From DTU018 sp964618175 (GTDB lineage Bacteria; Bacillota; Syntrophomonadia; Syntrophomonadales; Syntrophomonadaceae), in assembly GCA_964618175.1 (NCBI GenBank), contig CAZTZX010000007.1:1-43515 (forward strand): 43,515 bases of DNA, given 5' to 3'. The notes under the pieces were generated by a model. That model did no database searches. It was not told where the DNA came from and worked only from the letters and a program-made list of their open reading frames with translations. The position numbers were made by a program, and so were the translations under genes. The number at the start of each line of letters is the position of its first letter. Position 1 is the stretch's first letter. This document shows positions 24,815 to 33,821 of this stretch, piece after piece.

Positions 24815-26182
24815 ATGCCATTCAATATTAATAATGAGGAAATCTTGGAAACCGTTCGCATGGTGCAAACCGAGAATCTGGATATTCGCACCATTACCAT
24901 GGGAATAAATATTCTGGACTGCCGAGCTGAAAATGGCCAGCGTACTGGACAAAAGATTTACGATAAAATTATACGTTATGCTGGCAATTTGGTTTCGGTA
25001 GGCGAAGACATTGCCAAGGAATACGGGATCCCTATTATCAACAAACGTATATCGGTTACTCCAGTGGCCATGGTAGGTGACGGTTTGAGCCGCGACGATA
25101 TGATTCAGATAGGCAGATATCTGGATAGGGCGGCAGCTGAGGTAGGTGTCAATTTCATAGGCGGATTCTCCGCTTTGGTACATAAGGGATTTACTTGCGG
25201 TGATATGGCTTTGCTTGATGCCATACCCCAGACCCTGGCGGAAACCGAACGGGTATGTTCTTCCGTTAATGTAGGTACCACCAAATCCGGTATTAATATG
25301 GATGCAGTATGTCGCATGGGGCAAATTATCAAGCAAACTGCTGAATTGACCGCTGATCGCGATGGATTAGGGTGCGCCAAACTTGTAGTATTCTGCAATG
25401 CGGCTGAAGATAATCCTTTTATGGCCGGGGCTTTTCATGGACCTGGGGAACCGGAATCCACCTTGAATATTGGGGTCAGCGGACCAGGGGTAGTATTGAA
25501 TGCAGTACGCCGCCATCCTGACCTGGATTTTGGGGAACTGGCCAATGTGATCAAAAAAACCGCCTTCAAAGTTACCCGAACCGGTGAACTGGTGGGCAGG
25601 GTAGCCTCGCAACGCCTGCAGGTTCCTTTCGGTATTGTAGATTTGTCCCTGGCGCCTACGCCGGCTATCGGCGACAGTGTGGCCGATATCTTGGAAGCCA
25701 TGGGATTAGAACGGGTAGGTGCTCATGGCAGTACAGCGGCTTTAGCCTTGCTCAATGATGCGGTCAAAAAGGGAGGGGCGATGGCTTCTTCTTATGTTGG
25801 TGGACTATCAGGTGCCTTTATCCCGGTCAGTGAAGATGCCGGCATGATCGACGCCGTGGTCGCCGGTGCCTTGACCATAGAGAAGCTGGAGGCCATGACC
25901 TGTGTTTGTTCAGTTGGCTTGGACATGATTGCTATTCCGGGAGACACTTCTGCCGATATTCTATCCGCCATCATCGCTGATGAAGCAGCTATTGGCATGA
26001 TCAACCGCAAGACCACAGCTGTGCGAATAATTCCGGCACCGGGCAAATCGGTGGGGGATTGGGTGGAATTCGGGGGATTGCTGGGTCGAGCCCCGGTAAT
26101 GAAAATCAATACTTTTTCCCCGGAGAAATTTATAGCTCGCCAGGGGCGCATCCCTGCTCCTATCCACGCCCTAAATAATTAA
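24815..26182 (+). CDS. UPF0210/DUF711 (PFL-family) protein
   Basis: A 455-residue protein with the family's hallmark segments: ETVRMVQTENLDIRTITMGINILDC, RISVTPVAMVGDG, VNFIGGFSALVHKGFT, SSVNVGTTKSGINMDAV, AFHGPGEPESTLNIGVSGPGVV and a C-terminal VIPAPGKSVGDWVEFGGLLGRAPVM-like stretch. The fold is related to glycyl-radical/PFL-like barrels, but the family has no Gly-radical loop and no proven activity. It is almost always paired with the ACT-domain protein whose end precedes it. GGTGGAGGG precedes the ATG. Confidence 0.92.
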   Translation: MPFNINNEEILETVRMVQTENLDIRTITMGINILDCRAENGQRTGQKIYDKIIRYAGNLVSVGEDIAKEYGIPIINKRISVTPVAMVGDGLSRDDMIQIGRYLDRAAAEVGVNFIGGFSALVHKGFTCGDMALLDAIPQTLAETERVCSSVNVGTTKSGINMDAVCRMGQIIKQTAELTADRDGLGCAKLVVFCNAAEDNPFMAGAFHGPGEPESTLNIGVSGPGVVLNAVRRHPDLDFGELANVIKKTAFKVTRTGELVGRVASQRLQVPFGIVDLSLAPTPAIGDSVADILEAMGLERVGAHGSTAALALLNDAVKKGGAMASSYVGGLSGAFIPVSEDAGMIDAVVAGALTIEKLEAMTCVCSVGLDMIAIPGDTSADILSAIIADEAAIGMINRKTTAVRIIPAPGKSVGDWVEFGGLLGRAPVMKINTFSPEKFIARQGRIPAPIHALNN

Positions 26183-26260
26183 CTATTAAGGTATCTTTTC
26201 CCACTGTAAGTAAATACTAATGTTAGGGAAAAGCTCCCAATAGCTTTATGGGGTGATTTT

Positions 26261-26707
26261 ATGGATCCTAAGACTAGGCTACTGCAAAAACAACAGGAAC
26301 TAGAGGCGATCATTAAAGCTAAACAGGAAGAGATGATGATCCCTTTGTCCGAATCCACTAACGAATTATCCTTGTATGATGAACATCCTGCTGATATTGG
26401 CAGTGAAGTATTCGAAAGGGAAAAGGATGCGGGCTTACTGGAGCTTTATGAATTCGAATTAGAAAAGGTTCGGGATGCTCTGGAAAGGGTAGAAGCAGGC
26501 AAATACGGACTATGCGAAATATGCGGAGAACAGATTGAACCGGCTCGCCTCGAGCGATTAAGCCATACTACCTTGTGTGTGGCTTGTGCTAAGAATACCC
26601 AGGATAAATTTACCCGACCAGCCGAACAGGATCTAATTTCCGCGGGGGAAATGGCTGACAAAGGAGAAGCTTTTGATATATCTGGGCACGATTTTTACGA
26701 TCATTGA
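26261..26707 (+). CDS. TraR/DksA-type zinc-finger protein (YteA/YlyA-like)
   Basis: A 148-residue protein. The N-terminal coiled-coil (LLQKQQELEAIIKAKQEE) and the acidic NELSLYDEHPADIGSEVFEREKD segment are typical of the YteA sporulation-associated branch. The C4 zinc finger reads CEICGEQIEPARLERLSHTTLCVAC. The tail ends in DISGHDFYDH. Bacillus has the related ylyA between ileS and lspA, exactly the interval found here. Members are thought to modulate RNA polymerase, in DksA manner, during development. GGGGTGA precedes the ATG. Confidence 0.88.
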   Translation: MDPKTRLLQKQQELEAIIKAKQEEMMIPLSESTNELSLYDEHPADIGSEVFEREKDAGLLELYEFELEKVRDALERVEAGKYGLCEICGEQIEPARLERLSHTTLCVACAKNTQDKFTRPAEQDLISAGEMADKGEAFDISGHDFYDH

Positions 26708-26714
26708 GCCTTTT

Positions 26715-26745
26715 TTGACACATTAGCCTGATTGCAGTTTATGAT
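26715..26745 (+). promoter_or_regulatory. Possible promoter of the glycosyltransferase gene
   Basis: A perfect -35 TTGACA (26715-26720) and a -10 TATGAT (26740-26745), but the spacer is 19 bases, longer than ideal. Confidence 0.4.
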
Positions 26746-26792
26746 GCATAGTTGTTATATTAAAGATATACAAGTGAATGGGAGGACTCGGC

Positions 26793-27989
26793 TTGCGAAT
26801 TGGTATCTTCACGGATAGTTACAAGCCCTATACCAGCGGCGTTGTGACCTCCATTATTACTTTTAGGGAAGAACTGGTTCGTCAGGGACACCAGGTCTTC
26901 ATTTTTGCCCCCAGTTATCCCCAGGAATGTGAGCCTGAAGAAAATGTATATAGATTCTATTCGCTCCCATCTCCTACTAACCCCGATTTCAAACTAGCTA
27001 TACCAGTGCTGCCTGGACTTAATATGCTGGTCAAAAGGCTGAATCTGGACGTAATTCATGTACATTCACCGTTTACTATGGGGAGAGTGGGACTGCGCTA
27101 TTCCCGCAAATATAGGATTCCCCTCGTGTTTACCTACCACACCCTATATAACCAATATGTTCATTATGTTCCAGTTGCGCAGGATTTGGCCAAAGAAGTA
27201 GTAGTTAAATACAGTAACGACTTCTGCAATCACTGTCACCATATTATTGTTCCTTCAACTGAGGTGGAGGAGATACTCAAAGGGTATCACATCCGCACCC
27301 CGATTACGGTTTTACCTACCGGAGTGCGACTGCAGATGCTGCAGAAGGGTGATTCTCAGTGGCTGAAAAACAATTACCCCATCCCACCGGAAAACAAGGT
27401 TTTGCTTTTCGTGGGGCGATTGACCAAGGAAAAGAACTTGGAGTTTCTGATCAAGGTCTTCCGGCAGGTAAAAGACAGCCATCCGCATACTACCTTGGTA
27501 TTAACGGCGCAGGGACCAATTGAAGCAGAACTAAAACGACTTACTACCAATTTGGGCCTGCACTTGGACCGGGATGTTATTTTTACTGGAGCGGTTCCTT
27601 ATGAGACCTTAAAGCATGTTTATAATTCGGCCGATCTTTTTGTGTTTTCATCCATGACAGAAACCCAGGGTTTGGTATTGATCGAGGCAATGGCAGCCGG
27701 TCTCCCGGTGGTAGCCGTAAATGCCTTTGGAGTGATGGACATGGTAGATCATATGGTCGATGGCATTTTAACGGAATGTGATTTAGAGGAATTCAGTCAG
27801 GCTATTTGCACTCTGCTCGAAAATGAAAAGCTCTATAATCAGCTTAAACAGGGAGCTAGGCAAAAGGCCTACAGCATGTCGTCCGAAAACATGGCGCGTA
27901 AGTTGGAGGGAGTGTATCAGTCCCTTCTGCAGCAATATACGCCGCGTAAGCCACGACGTTTGGATTTTGGGGCCTGGTTTGGGTCTTAA
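26793..27989 (+). CDS. GT4-family glycosyltransferase
   Basis: About 398 residues in the GT-B fold. The N-terminal domain begins MRIGIFTDSYKPYTSGVVTSI with the nucleotide-sugar loop, and includes VIHVHSPFTMG. The C-terminal domain has LLFVGRLTKEKNLEFLIKVF, VIFTGAVPYETLKHVYNSAD and the retaining GT4 catalytic motif ETQGLVLIEAMAAGLP (E-x7-E). The overall pattern resembles diacylglycerol glucosyltransferases, which make membrane glycolipids, but the acceptor is not certain. The TTG start (26793) has GGGAGGA six bases upstream; the ATG at 26778 has none. A strong terminator follows. Confidence 0.88.
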   Translation: MRIGIFTDSYKPYTSGVVTSIITFREELVRQGHQVFIFAPSYPQECEPEENVYRFYSLPSPTNPDFKLAIPVLPGLNMLVKRLNLDVIHVHSPFTMGRVGLRYSRKYRIPLVFTYHTLYNQYVHYVPVAQDLAKEVVVKYSNDFCNHCHHIIVPSTEVEEILKGYHIRTPITVLPTGVRLQMLQKGDSQWLKNNYPIPPENKVLLFVGRLTKEKNLEFLIKVFRQVKDSHPHTTLVLTAQGPIEAELKRLTTNLGLHLDRDVIFTGAVPYETLKHVYNSADLFVFSSMTETQGLVLIEAMAAGLPVVAVNAFGVMDMVDHMVDGILTECDLEEFSQAICTLLENEKLYNQLKQGARQKAYSMSSENMARKLEGVYQSLLQQYTPRKPRRLDFGAWFGS

Positions 27990-28001
27990 ACGCTACTCAC
28001 T

Positions 28002-28037
28002 AAAGGAACCTGCCGGCCTGGACAGGTTCCTTTTTTT
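28002..28037 (+). terminator. Rho-independent terminator after the glycosyltransferase
   Basis: AAAGGAACCTG and CAGGTTCCTTT form an eleven-pair stem around a ten-base loop, ending in seven T. Confidence 0.95.
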
Positions 28038-28103
28038 AGCCCGGTTTATTTTAGACATCGGTTGTGCTAGATTTATTATGACCAAAACAAATGGGAGAAT
28101 GAT

Positions 28104-29336
28104 ATGCAAACCATACGGACTATAACCGCCATTGCCGTGGCTAAATTACTTATTTGTCTGAGCCGGATCCTGGGCAACCAGGGCACAGCTTTCCCTGGTC
28201 GTATAGCGCGGAAGATCGATTCTCATATCTTGGAGAAGCTGGCCGGGAATGTCCAAGAAGAGATTTACATCATTACCGGTACTAATGGAAAAACCACCAC
28301 TACTAATATGATCGCCCGTATATTGGAAGAAAAGGGTTACTCATTTGTACATAACCGGGCCGGAGCCAATATGATCGCCGGCATTACTACGGCATTTATT
28401 AAGGAAGCCAATGTTTTAGGTACCCGATCTTATGAGTATGCCTTACTAGAGACTGATGAAGCCAATGTACCGTTGCTCTTAAAGGAACTTACCCCGCGAG
28501 TGGTCTTAATAACCAACTTTTTTCGCGATCAGCTGGACAGGTATGGCGAACTCAATAGTACTATAGCCTTGATTAAAGATGCAGTGCGCGATACCAATAT
28601 CGAACTGGTTCTTAATGCTGATGATCCGTTGGTGGTACATTTTCACAATGACACCGGCTTACACTGCTGGTATTACGGGTTTGAGGCCACCGACTACGAT
28701 GTGTTGGAAGGTGACGAGAGCCGGGAAGGGCGGTTTTGTGCCTTTTGCGNNNNNNNNNNNNNNNNNNNNNNNNNNNNNNNNNNNNNNNNNNNNNNNNNNN
28801 NNNNNNNNNNNNNNNNNNNNNNNNNNNNNNNNNNNNNNNNNNNNNNNNNCGCTGGGCGAATGGAGCAATTTCAGATCGGTGACAAAAAAGCCATCCAAAT
28901 ACTGGTGAAAAACCCCACTGGTCTGAATCAGACTCTGGCAACGCTTAACACTGATTTATCCAGCAAAGCACTATTTTTCGCTTTGAATGATAATGCAGGC
29001 GATGGCCGAGATGTCTCCTGGATATGGGATGCCCAGGTGGAAGACATCTCGACTTCTGATTCGGGTATCAAGAGTATTACCTGTTCAGGATTGCGCAGTG
29101 GGGATGCCGCTCTGCGCTTTAAGTATGCCGGCTTTGATGAAGAAATCATCAGCGTTGAATCTGATCTGGAAACAGGGATCAAAGCCTGCCTCGGTGCTGA
29201 TGCAGAGGTCTATTATTTTCTATGTACTTATTCAACGCTGTTTTCTAGTGGCAAGATACTGTCTCGGCTGGTTGAGAAAAGTCATGGCCAACAGCCAGAT
29301 CATTCCCGGCGTAAACTAACGGCAAGAGGTGAGTGA
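28104..29336 (+). CDS. murT: Lipid II isoglutaminyl synthase, MurT subunit, interrupted by an assembly gap
   Basis: The ATP-dependent subunit that activates D-Glu of lipid II for amidation. The N-terminus holds a hydrophobic helix and then TGTNGKTTTTNMIARIL, the Mur-ligase P-loop; YALLETDEANVPLLL and NFFRDQLDRYGEL follow, then the start of the MurT zinc ribbon FCAFC. The 100-N run interrupts just there. After it the C-terminal DUF1727 part continues with GRMEQFQIGDKK and LNDNAGDGRDVSWIWD. About 377 residues are visible against 430-470 expected. GGGAGAATGAT precedes the ATG. The last bases overlap gatD by eight, as usual for this pair. Confidence 0.93.
   Translation: MQTIRTITAIAVAKLLICLSRILGNQGTAFPGRIARKIDSHILEKLAGNVQEEIYIITGTNGKTTTTNMIARILEEKGYSFVHNRAGANMIAGITTAFIKEANVLGTRSYEYALLETDEANVPLLLKELTPRVVLITNFFRDQLDRYGELNSTIALIKDAVRDTNIELVLNADDPLVVHFHNDTGLHCWYYGFEATDYDVLEGDESREGRFCAFCXXXXXXXXXXXXXXXXXXXXXXXXXXXXXXXXXXAGRMEQFQIGDKKAIQILVKNPTGLNQTLATLNTDLSSKALFFALNDNAGDGRDVSWIWDAQVEDISTSDSGIKSITCSGLRSGDAALRFKYAGFDEEIISVESDLETGIKACLGADAEVYYFLCTYSTLFSSGKILSRLVEKSHGQQPDHSRRKLTARGE
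28750..28849. other. 100-N assembly gap inside murT
   Basis: The missing part should contain the second Cys pair of the MurT zinc ribbon and part of the central domain, probably 180-280 bases. Confidence 0.9.
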
Positions 29337-30072
29337 GATAGCACAATTCCGCATTGCTCATTTGTATCCCCGCTTAATGAACTTGTATGGTGATCGGGGT
29401 AATCTCATTTGTGTACAGAAACGGCTGCAGTGGTACGGACATGACGGTATCATAGAACCTGTTAATTTGAATCAATTTCTGGACTACTCGGCGTACGATA
29501 TGATTTTTTTAGGGGGAGGCTCTGCTCACGAACAAAGGCTGGTTGGTCAGGATTGGCTGCGCCAGGCTGATGACCTTTGGGCAGAACTTGAAAAGGGCTT
29601 GCCCGCTCTATGCATATGTGGGGCTTATCAGCTTTTGGGCAGCTATTATGAGTCGGTGGATGGCCAAAGGCACAAAGGACTGGGCTTTTTCGATCTGTAC
29701 ACAATAAATGAGCCCGATCGCTTAATTGCTAATATCGTTACCGCTTCCCAGCTGACTGAGGAAATCACCACGGTAGTGGGCTTTGAAAATCACAGTGGCC
29801 GAACTTACCTGAATGATGTTTCTTTGCAGCCTTTTGGAACAGTGTTGGCTGGTTTCGGTAACAACGGCCAGGATGGCCAGGAAGGATTGCGTTATAAAAA
29901 TTTGATTGGGACGTACCTGCATGGGCCATTGTTGCCTAAGAATCCAATTGTAGCTGATTTTTTCATTCATGCTATGGCTGAGCGAAAAGGGATTCCCATA
30001 TCCGGTGCTATAAATGACCGACTGGAAGATTTTGCTCGCCGGCAGATCAAAGAGAGGATCTTAAGTGATTAG
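29329..30072 (+). CDS. gatD: Lipid II isoglutaminyl synthase, GatD glutaminase subunit
   Basis: A 247-residue class I glutamine amidotransferase of the CobB/CobQ-like group. Catalytic Cys lies in ALCICGAYQLLG and catalytic His in IGTYLHGPLLP; the oxyanion segment FLGGGSAHEQ and GFENHSGRT are also present. It supplies ammonia to MurT, converting the D-Glu of peptidoglycan precursor to D-isoglutamine. The GTG start overlaps the end of murT. Confidence 0.95.
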   Translation: MSEIAQFRIAHLYPRLMNLYGDRGNLICVQKRLQWYGHDGIIEPVNLNQFLDYSAYDMIFLGGGSAHEQRLVGQDWLRQADDLWAELEKGLPALCICGAYQLLGSYYESVDGQRHKGLGFFDLYTINEPDRLIANIVTASQLTEEITTVVGFENHSGRTYLNDVSLQPFGTVLAGFGNNGQDGQEGLRYKNLIGTYLHGPLLPKNPIVADFFIHAMAERKGIPISGAINDRLEDFARRQIKERILSD

Positions 30073-30128
30073 CCCTGTATAGGGAACGATTTCAGGGGGG
30101 AAACTAGCAGGAAAAGCGAAGATAAGAG

Positions 30129-31136
30129 GTGCTTTTCATTTTATCTGATATAACCTTCGAGCAGCTGTCCTTTCCTATGGATTTCATAAATGTCCGCATG
30201 AACGATATATTAAATACGGGAAACTCCGAACTGGATCAGATGTTATCCTATCTGTTATCGGAACCAGGCAAAATGCTACGGCCTCGCCTAGTATTTTTGG
30301 CTTCATCATTGTATCCGTCTGACCAAAACGTGGTGCAGGATGGGGCGGTGGCGTTGGAATTGATTCACCTGGCTTCATTGGTACATGATGATGTTGTGGA
30401 TGGTTCGCTTCTGCGCCGCGGGAGGGCGAGCGTGTATCATCGCTGGGGAAGCAAAGCCAGCGTACTACTGGGTGACTATCTTTTTGCTACTGCTTTTCGA
30501 TTGATAAACCAGCACAATATTCCCGACATCCTGGATACTGTCACGCGAACAATTCAGATAATGTGTTCCGGTGAGATCAATCAATTGTCAAGTAGTTTTG
30601 AAGTTGACTTGTTACTGTCCGATTACTTGGACAGAATCTATGGCAAAACTGCCTGTTTATTTGAATGCTGCTGCCGGGTGGGAGCTTTAGCTTCCAATAT
30701 GCCTGCCCAACAGAGGGATGATCTGCAGCGGTATGGAGTGAGTATGGGCATGGCTTATCAGATAATAGATGATGTACTGGACTTTTTATCGACACCTGAA
30801 TATCTGGGTAAACCATCCGGGAGTGATCTGCTGGAAGGAAACATAACTCTGCCGGTCATATATGGGTTACAGGATGAGTATTATGGAGGGGAATTGGCCG
30901 CCCTACTTACCCAGCCCGCTCTTTTGGCCGCACAGCTTGACCAAATAAAGGAGTTGCTGCAGCAGTGCGGAGCCTTCGCAAAATCCATGCAGCTGGCTGA
31001 ATCCTACCTGGCCGATGCCAGGTCCAGCTTGGGGGTTCTCCCTGAACCCGGACGGCAATCATTAAACAGTCTCAGCTATGCTCTGTCCAGTGACTATTTC
31101 AACAAAATGGCTCCATCCTATTCCCGGGAGAGCTGA
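30129..31136 (+). CDS. Polyprenyl diphosphate synthase (heptaprenyl-type)
   Basis: About 335 residues of the trans-isoprenyl synthase fold. The first Asp-rich motif is LVHDDVVDG, preceded by small residues (LASLV), a setting typical of medium to long products. The second Asp-rich motif is IIDDVLDF. MLRPRLVFLASS and SGEINQLSS are also family segments. The start is uncertain: a GTG at 30129 directly follows AAGAG, while an ATG at 30177 lacks a good site. The gene runs almost directly into a DUF2600 gene (one base between stop and ATG), which suggests the product feeds a terpene cyclisation and not only quinone synthesis. C35 product length is an inference. Confidence 0.88.
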   Translation: MLFILSDITFEQLSFPMDFINVRMNDILNTGNSELDQMLSYLLSEPGKMLRPRLVFLASSLYPSDQNVVQDGAVALELIHLASLVHDDVVDGSLLRRGRASVYHRWGSKASVLLGDYLFATAFRLINQHNIPDILDTVTRTIQIMCSGEINQLSSSFEVDLLLSDYLDRIYGKTACLFECCCRVGALASNMPAQQRDDLQRYGVSMGMAYQIIDDVLDFLSTPEYLGKPSGSDLLEGNITLPVIYGLQDEYYGGELAALLTQPALLAAQLDQIKELLQQCGAFAKSMQLAESYLADARSSLGVLPEPGRQSLNSLSYALSSDYFNKMAPSYSRES

Positions 31137-31137
31137 C

Positions 31138-32217
31138 ATGAATACAACCCTATCGGAATTCAGGAGCACCCGACCTTTAACTCATAATAAGGGTTCTATG
31201 CTGTTCAGCTATGTTACGCGTACTTTGCCCGAGGTGCAAAAACTTCTTCAGCAATGGCGGATCCGCGCAGAGTCAATTCCTAATGAGATGCTTCGCCGAC
31301 AAGCATTGGACAGCCTGACCAATAAAGCATTTCATTGCCAGGGAGGCGCCATTTATGCTGCTTACCCCCGCAATTCTCAACTATTACAGTTCATTGTGGC
31401 TTATCAAACTATATGCGATTATCTGGACAACCTATGTGATCGTGCCGGCAGTACCGATGGTTCTGGTTTTAGGCAGTTACATCAATCATTGCTGGACGCT
31501 CTAGATCCCAGCCGAAGCAGGGCGGACTATTACGAGAACTATCCCCATCAAAATGATGGTGGATACTTAAATGTCTTAGTGGAAATATGCCGTCAAACTT
31601 TGGCCGCTGCTACACAATATCATCAGGTTCAGCCAGAGATAATGGTTTTAGCTGAATGGTATTCCAGTCTGCAGGTGGCTAAACATATTCAAGTCGAACA
31701 ACGGGAACAGGTTTTGTATAGTTGGGCTAACAGTCATCTTGCCAATTATCCGAACTTATACTGGCAGGAGTTCGCCGCTGCCAGCGGCTCTACTCTGGCG
31801 ATATTTGCCCTGTTAAGACAGTCATTTATGGGCAGCCATGACCACGAATTTTATCAAGAGTTGTGGGATGCATATTTTCCCTGGATCTGCAGTCTGCACA
31901 TTCTTTTGGATTATCTCATAGATCAGGAAGAAGACCGCCAGGGCGGTGATCTCAATTTTGTATTCTATTATGATGACGACGTAGAAATAAAGAAGCGATT
32001 GACCACCATATTATCCAAGTGTTATGAGCAGGTTTTGGCCTTGCCGGAATTGCCTTTTCACGAGATGGTGGTTGATGGACTTCTAGCCATGTATTTAAGT
32101 GATAGCAAGGTTGAGCTACAGGGATATGAAAGTCTGCGCCGGCACTTAATAGAGCATGGCGGTAATACAGCCTGGCGAACCTACCGTTTGTGCCGCACGG
32201 TACGTCGCTTCCTATGA
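31138..32217 (+). CDS. DUF2600 protein, tetraprenyl-beta-curcumene synthase-like (YtpB)
   Basis: A 359-residue protein of the DUF2600 family, which includes B. subtilis YtpB, a terpene synthase acting on heptaprenyl or geranylfarnesyl-type diphosphates. Visible family segments: LTNKAFHCQGGAIYA, VAYQTICDYLDNLCDR (Asp-rich metal site), LHILLDYLIDQEEDRQGGDLNF, and a C-terminal RTYRLCRTVRRFL. It lacks the classical DDxxD of plant-type terpene synthases, as the family does. GGGAG precedes the ATG and the gene follows the prenyl synthase by one base, so both should be co-translated. Membership is firm; the exact product is inferred. Confidence 0.87.
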   Translation: MNTTLSEFRSTRPLTHNKGSMLFSYVTRTLPEVQKLLQQWRIRAESIPNEMLRRQALDSLTNKAFHCQGGAIYAAYPRNSQLLQFIVAYQTICDYLDNLCDRAGSTDGSGFRQLHQSLLDALDPSRSRADYYENYPHQNDGGYLNVLVEICRQTLAAATQYHQVQPEIMVLAEWYSSLQVAKHIQVEQREQVLYSWANSHLANYPNLYWQEFAAASGSTLAIFALLRQSFMGSHDHEFYQELWDAYFPWICSLHILLDYLIDQEEDRQGGDLNFVFYYDDDVEIKKRLTTILSKCYEQVLALPELPFHEMVVDGLLAMYLSDSKVELQGYESLRRHLIEHGGNTAWRTYRLCRTVRRFL

Positions 32218-32351
32218 ACCCCAAACTAGCTGCCAACTAAGATCGTGCCGCCAGTCACAAAAGACAGTTCTAGACATCCCTCTCAATACTGCGCTCTGGT
32301 ATCACTTGCTACGATTAAATGTCTTATCAGAGTAGTGGATTAATCATTAGC

Positions 32352-32380
32352 TTGAGCACTTTGACTTCTTGCCATACAAT
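32352..32380 (+). promoter_or_regulatory. Promoter of the lspA-rluD unit
   Basis: -35 TTGAGC (32352-32357), 17-base spacer, -10 TACAAT (32375-32380). It would start transcription near 32387 and supports the GTG at 32416 as the lspA start. Confidence 0.65.
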
Positions 32381-32415
32381 TAAAAACAGTGGTTGGAAAG
32401 AATGGGAGGATCAAA

Positions 32416-32853
32416 GTGAGATTTTGGATCACAATGCTGTCGGTATTAGTAGTTGACCAATTGAGCAAATGGTGGATAGCAGCCAACTATCAAGTAGGGG
32501 AAAGTCATGCATTGCTTGGTCAATGGTTACACCTTACCTATGTTCAAAATAGAGGAGCGGCCTTTGGCATAATGCCCGGGCAATCCTGGTTTTTCCTGGG
32601 CGCCGCTCTGGTGGTGATCCTTGGCCTAATATTTTATAACCTTCGTTACTCGGTAGACAGGTTGGTACAGATATGGATGGGACTGATAGTTGCTGGTGCG
32701 GCCGGCAATTTTATTGATCGATTCCGACTGCAGTATGTCATAGACTTTTTTGATTTAGGCTGGTGGCCGGTTTTTAACGTAGCGGATATGGCTGTGGTGG
32801 TAGGTGGATGCCTATTGGTGCTGTATATGATGTTTTTTATGGAAGAGGGTTAG
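32416..32853 (+). CDS. lspA: Lipoprotein signal peptidase
   Basis: A 145-residue integral membrane aspartyl peptidase that removes signal peptides from prolipoproteins, such as the binding lipoprotein in this window. It shows VVDQLSKWW, YVQNRGAAFGI, catalytic Asp in GNFIDRFR and the second catalytic Asp in FNVADMAVVVG, with four hydrophobic helices. The GTG at 32416 lies six bases after GGGAGG. The RluD-type gene follows three bases after its stop. Confidence 0.95.
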   Translation: MRFWITMLSVLVVDQLSKWWIAANYQVGESHALLGQWLHLTYVQNRGAAFGIMPGQSWFFLGAALVVILGLIFYNLRYSVDRLVQIWMGLIVAGAAGNFIDRFRLQYVIDFFDLGWWPVFNVADMAVVVGGCLLVLYMMFFMEEG

Positions 32854-32856
32854 GAT

Positions 32857-33783
32857 GTGAGTAGATCAGAACTGCATCTGGTGGAAGAAGATTTGGAGGG
32901 CGAGAGACTGGATGCCTTTCTGGCGGAGATGGTCACGGATCTATCCCGAACCGCCGTTAAGGATCTGATAACCAGTGGCCAGGTATTAGTGGATGGGGAG
33001 AGCCGAAAACCCAGCTATCGCATTAAAGAAGGGGAAGAGGTTCTTATCACTCTGCCAGAAGCTCGCCAGGTGGCTATAGTAGCTCAGAATTTGCCCTTGG
33101 AGATCATCTATCAGGATCAGGATATTGCCATCGTGAATAAGCCCAAAGGTATGGTAGTTCACCCTGCTCAAGGCAATTGGGATCATACCATGGTAAATGC
33201 TCTGCTTTATCATATAAAGGATCTGTCGGGGATAAATGGTGAAATCAGACCCGGTATCGTACACCGTTTGGATAAGGATACCTCAGGGGTAATGGTGGTG
33301 GCCAAACATGATCAGGCCCATCGTAATTTAGCTGAACAGATAAAAGAGCGTACCATCAAAAGAGAATATCAGGCTCTGGTGCACGGTATCATAAAGGAAA
33401 ACCTGGGATCTATCGAAGCACCCATTGGCAGAAGCCGCACCGATCGCAAAAAGATGGCGGTAATTGCAGATGGTAAGCCAGCGTTCAGTCGCTATCGGGT
33501 ACTGGAGCGTTTTCAAAACTACACTCTGGTTCAGGTAACTTTGTTGACCGGCAGAACTCATCAGATCCGAGTGCATTTTTCCTACATAAAACATTCGGTA
33601 GTGGGTGATCCTGTATATGGGTCGACTAAGCAGCATCTGGGGCTGGACTCCCAGGCCTTGCATGCATGCAGGCTCGGTTTTGATCATCCCCGTACGGGTG
33701 AGTATATGGAGTTCAGTAGTGAGTTGCCGGAGATTTTTAAGCAAGCTCTACAAAAACTCTCCAAGTATACATTGACAGATTAA
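32857..33783 (+). CDS. rluD: RluA/RluD-family pseudouridine synthase (YlyB-like)
   Basis: A 308-residue enzyme that isomerises uridines, probably in 23S rRNA. An N-terminal S4 RNA-binding domain (GERLDAFLAEMV ... VLVDGESRKPSYRIKEGE) is followed by the catalytic domain with NKPKGMVVHPAQG, catalytic Asp in IVHRLDKDTSGVMVVAK, and LLTGRTHQIRVHFSYI. Start GTG behind GAGGG. The lspA-rluD-pyrR order matches B. subtilis lspA-ylyB-pyrR. Confidence 0.93.
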   Translation: MSRSELHLVEEDLEGERLDAFLAEMVTDLSRTAVKDLITSGQVLVDGESRKPSYRIKEGEEVLITLPEARQVAIVAQNLPLEIIYQDQDIAIVNKPKGMVVHPAQGNWDHTMVNALLYHIKDLSGINGEIRPGIVHRLDKDTSGVMVVAKHDQAHRNLAEQIKERTIKREYQALVHGIIKENLGSIEAPIGRSRTDRKKMAVIADGKPAFSRYRVLERFQNYTLVQVTLLTGRTHQIRVHFSYIKHSVVGDPVYGSTKQHLGLDSQALHACRLGFDHPRTGEYMEFSSELPEIFKQALQKLSKYTLTD

Positions 33784-33821
33784 AAAGGCTTGATTAAAAT
33801 CAGTAAAGAATCTTTAAGTTA

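Noticed and set aside
26193..26236. CTTTTCCC ... GGGAAAAG inverted repeat before the DksA-type gene
   Set aside because: The loop is about 25 bases and no T-run follows, so a terminator is unlikely.
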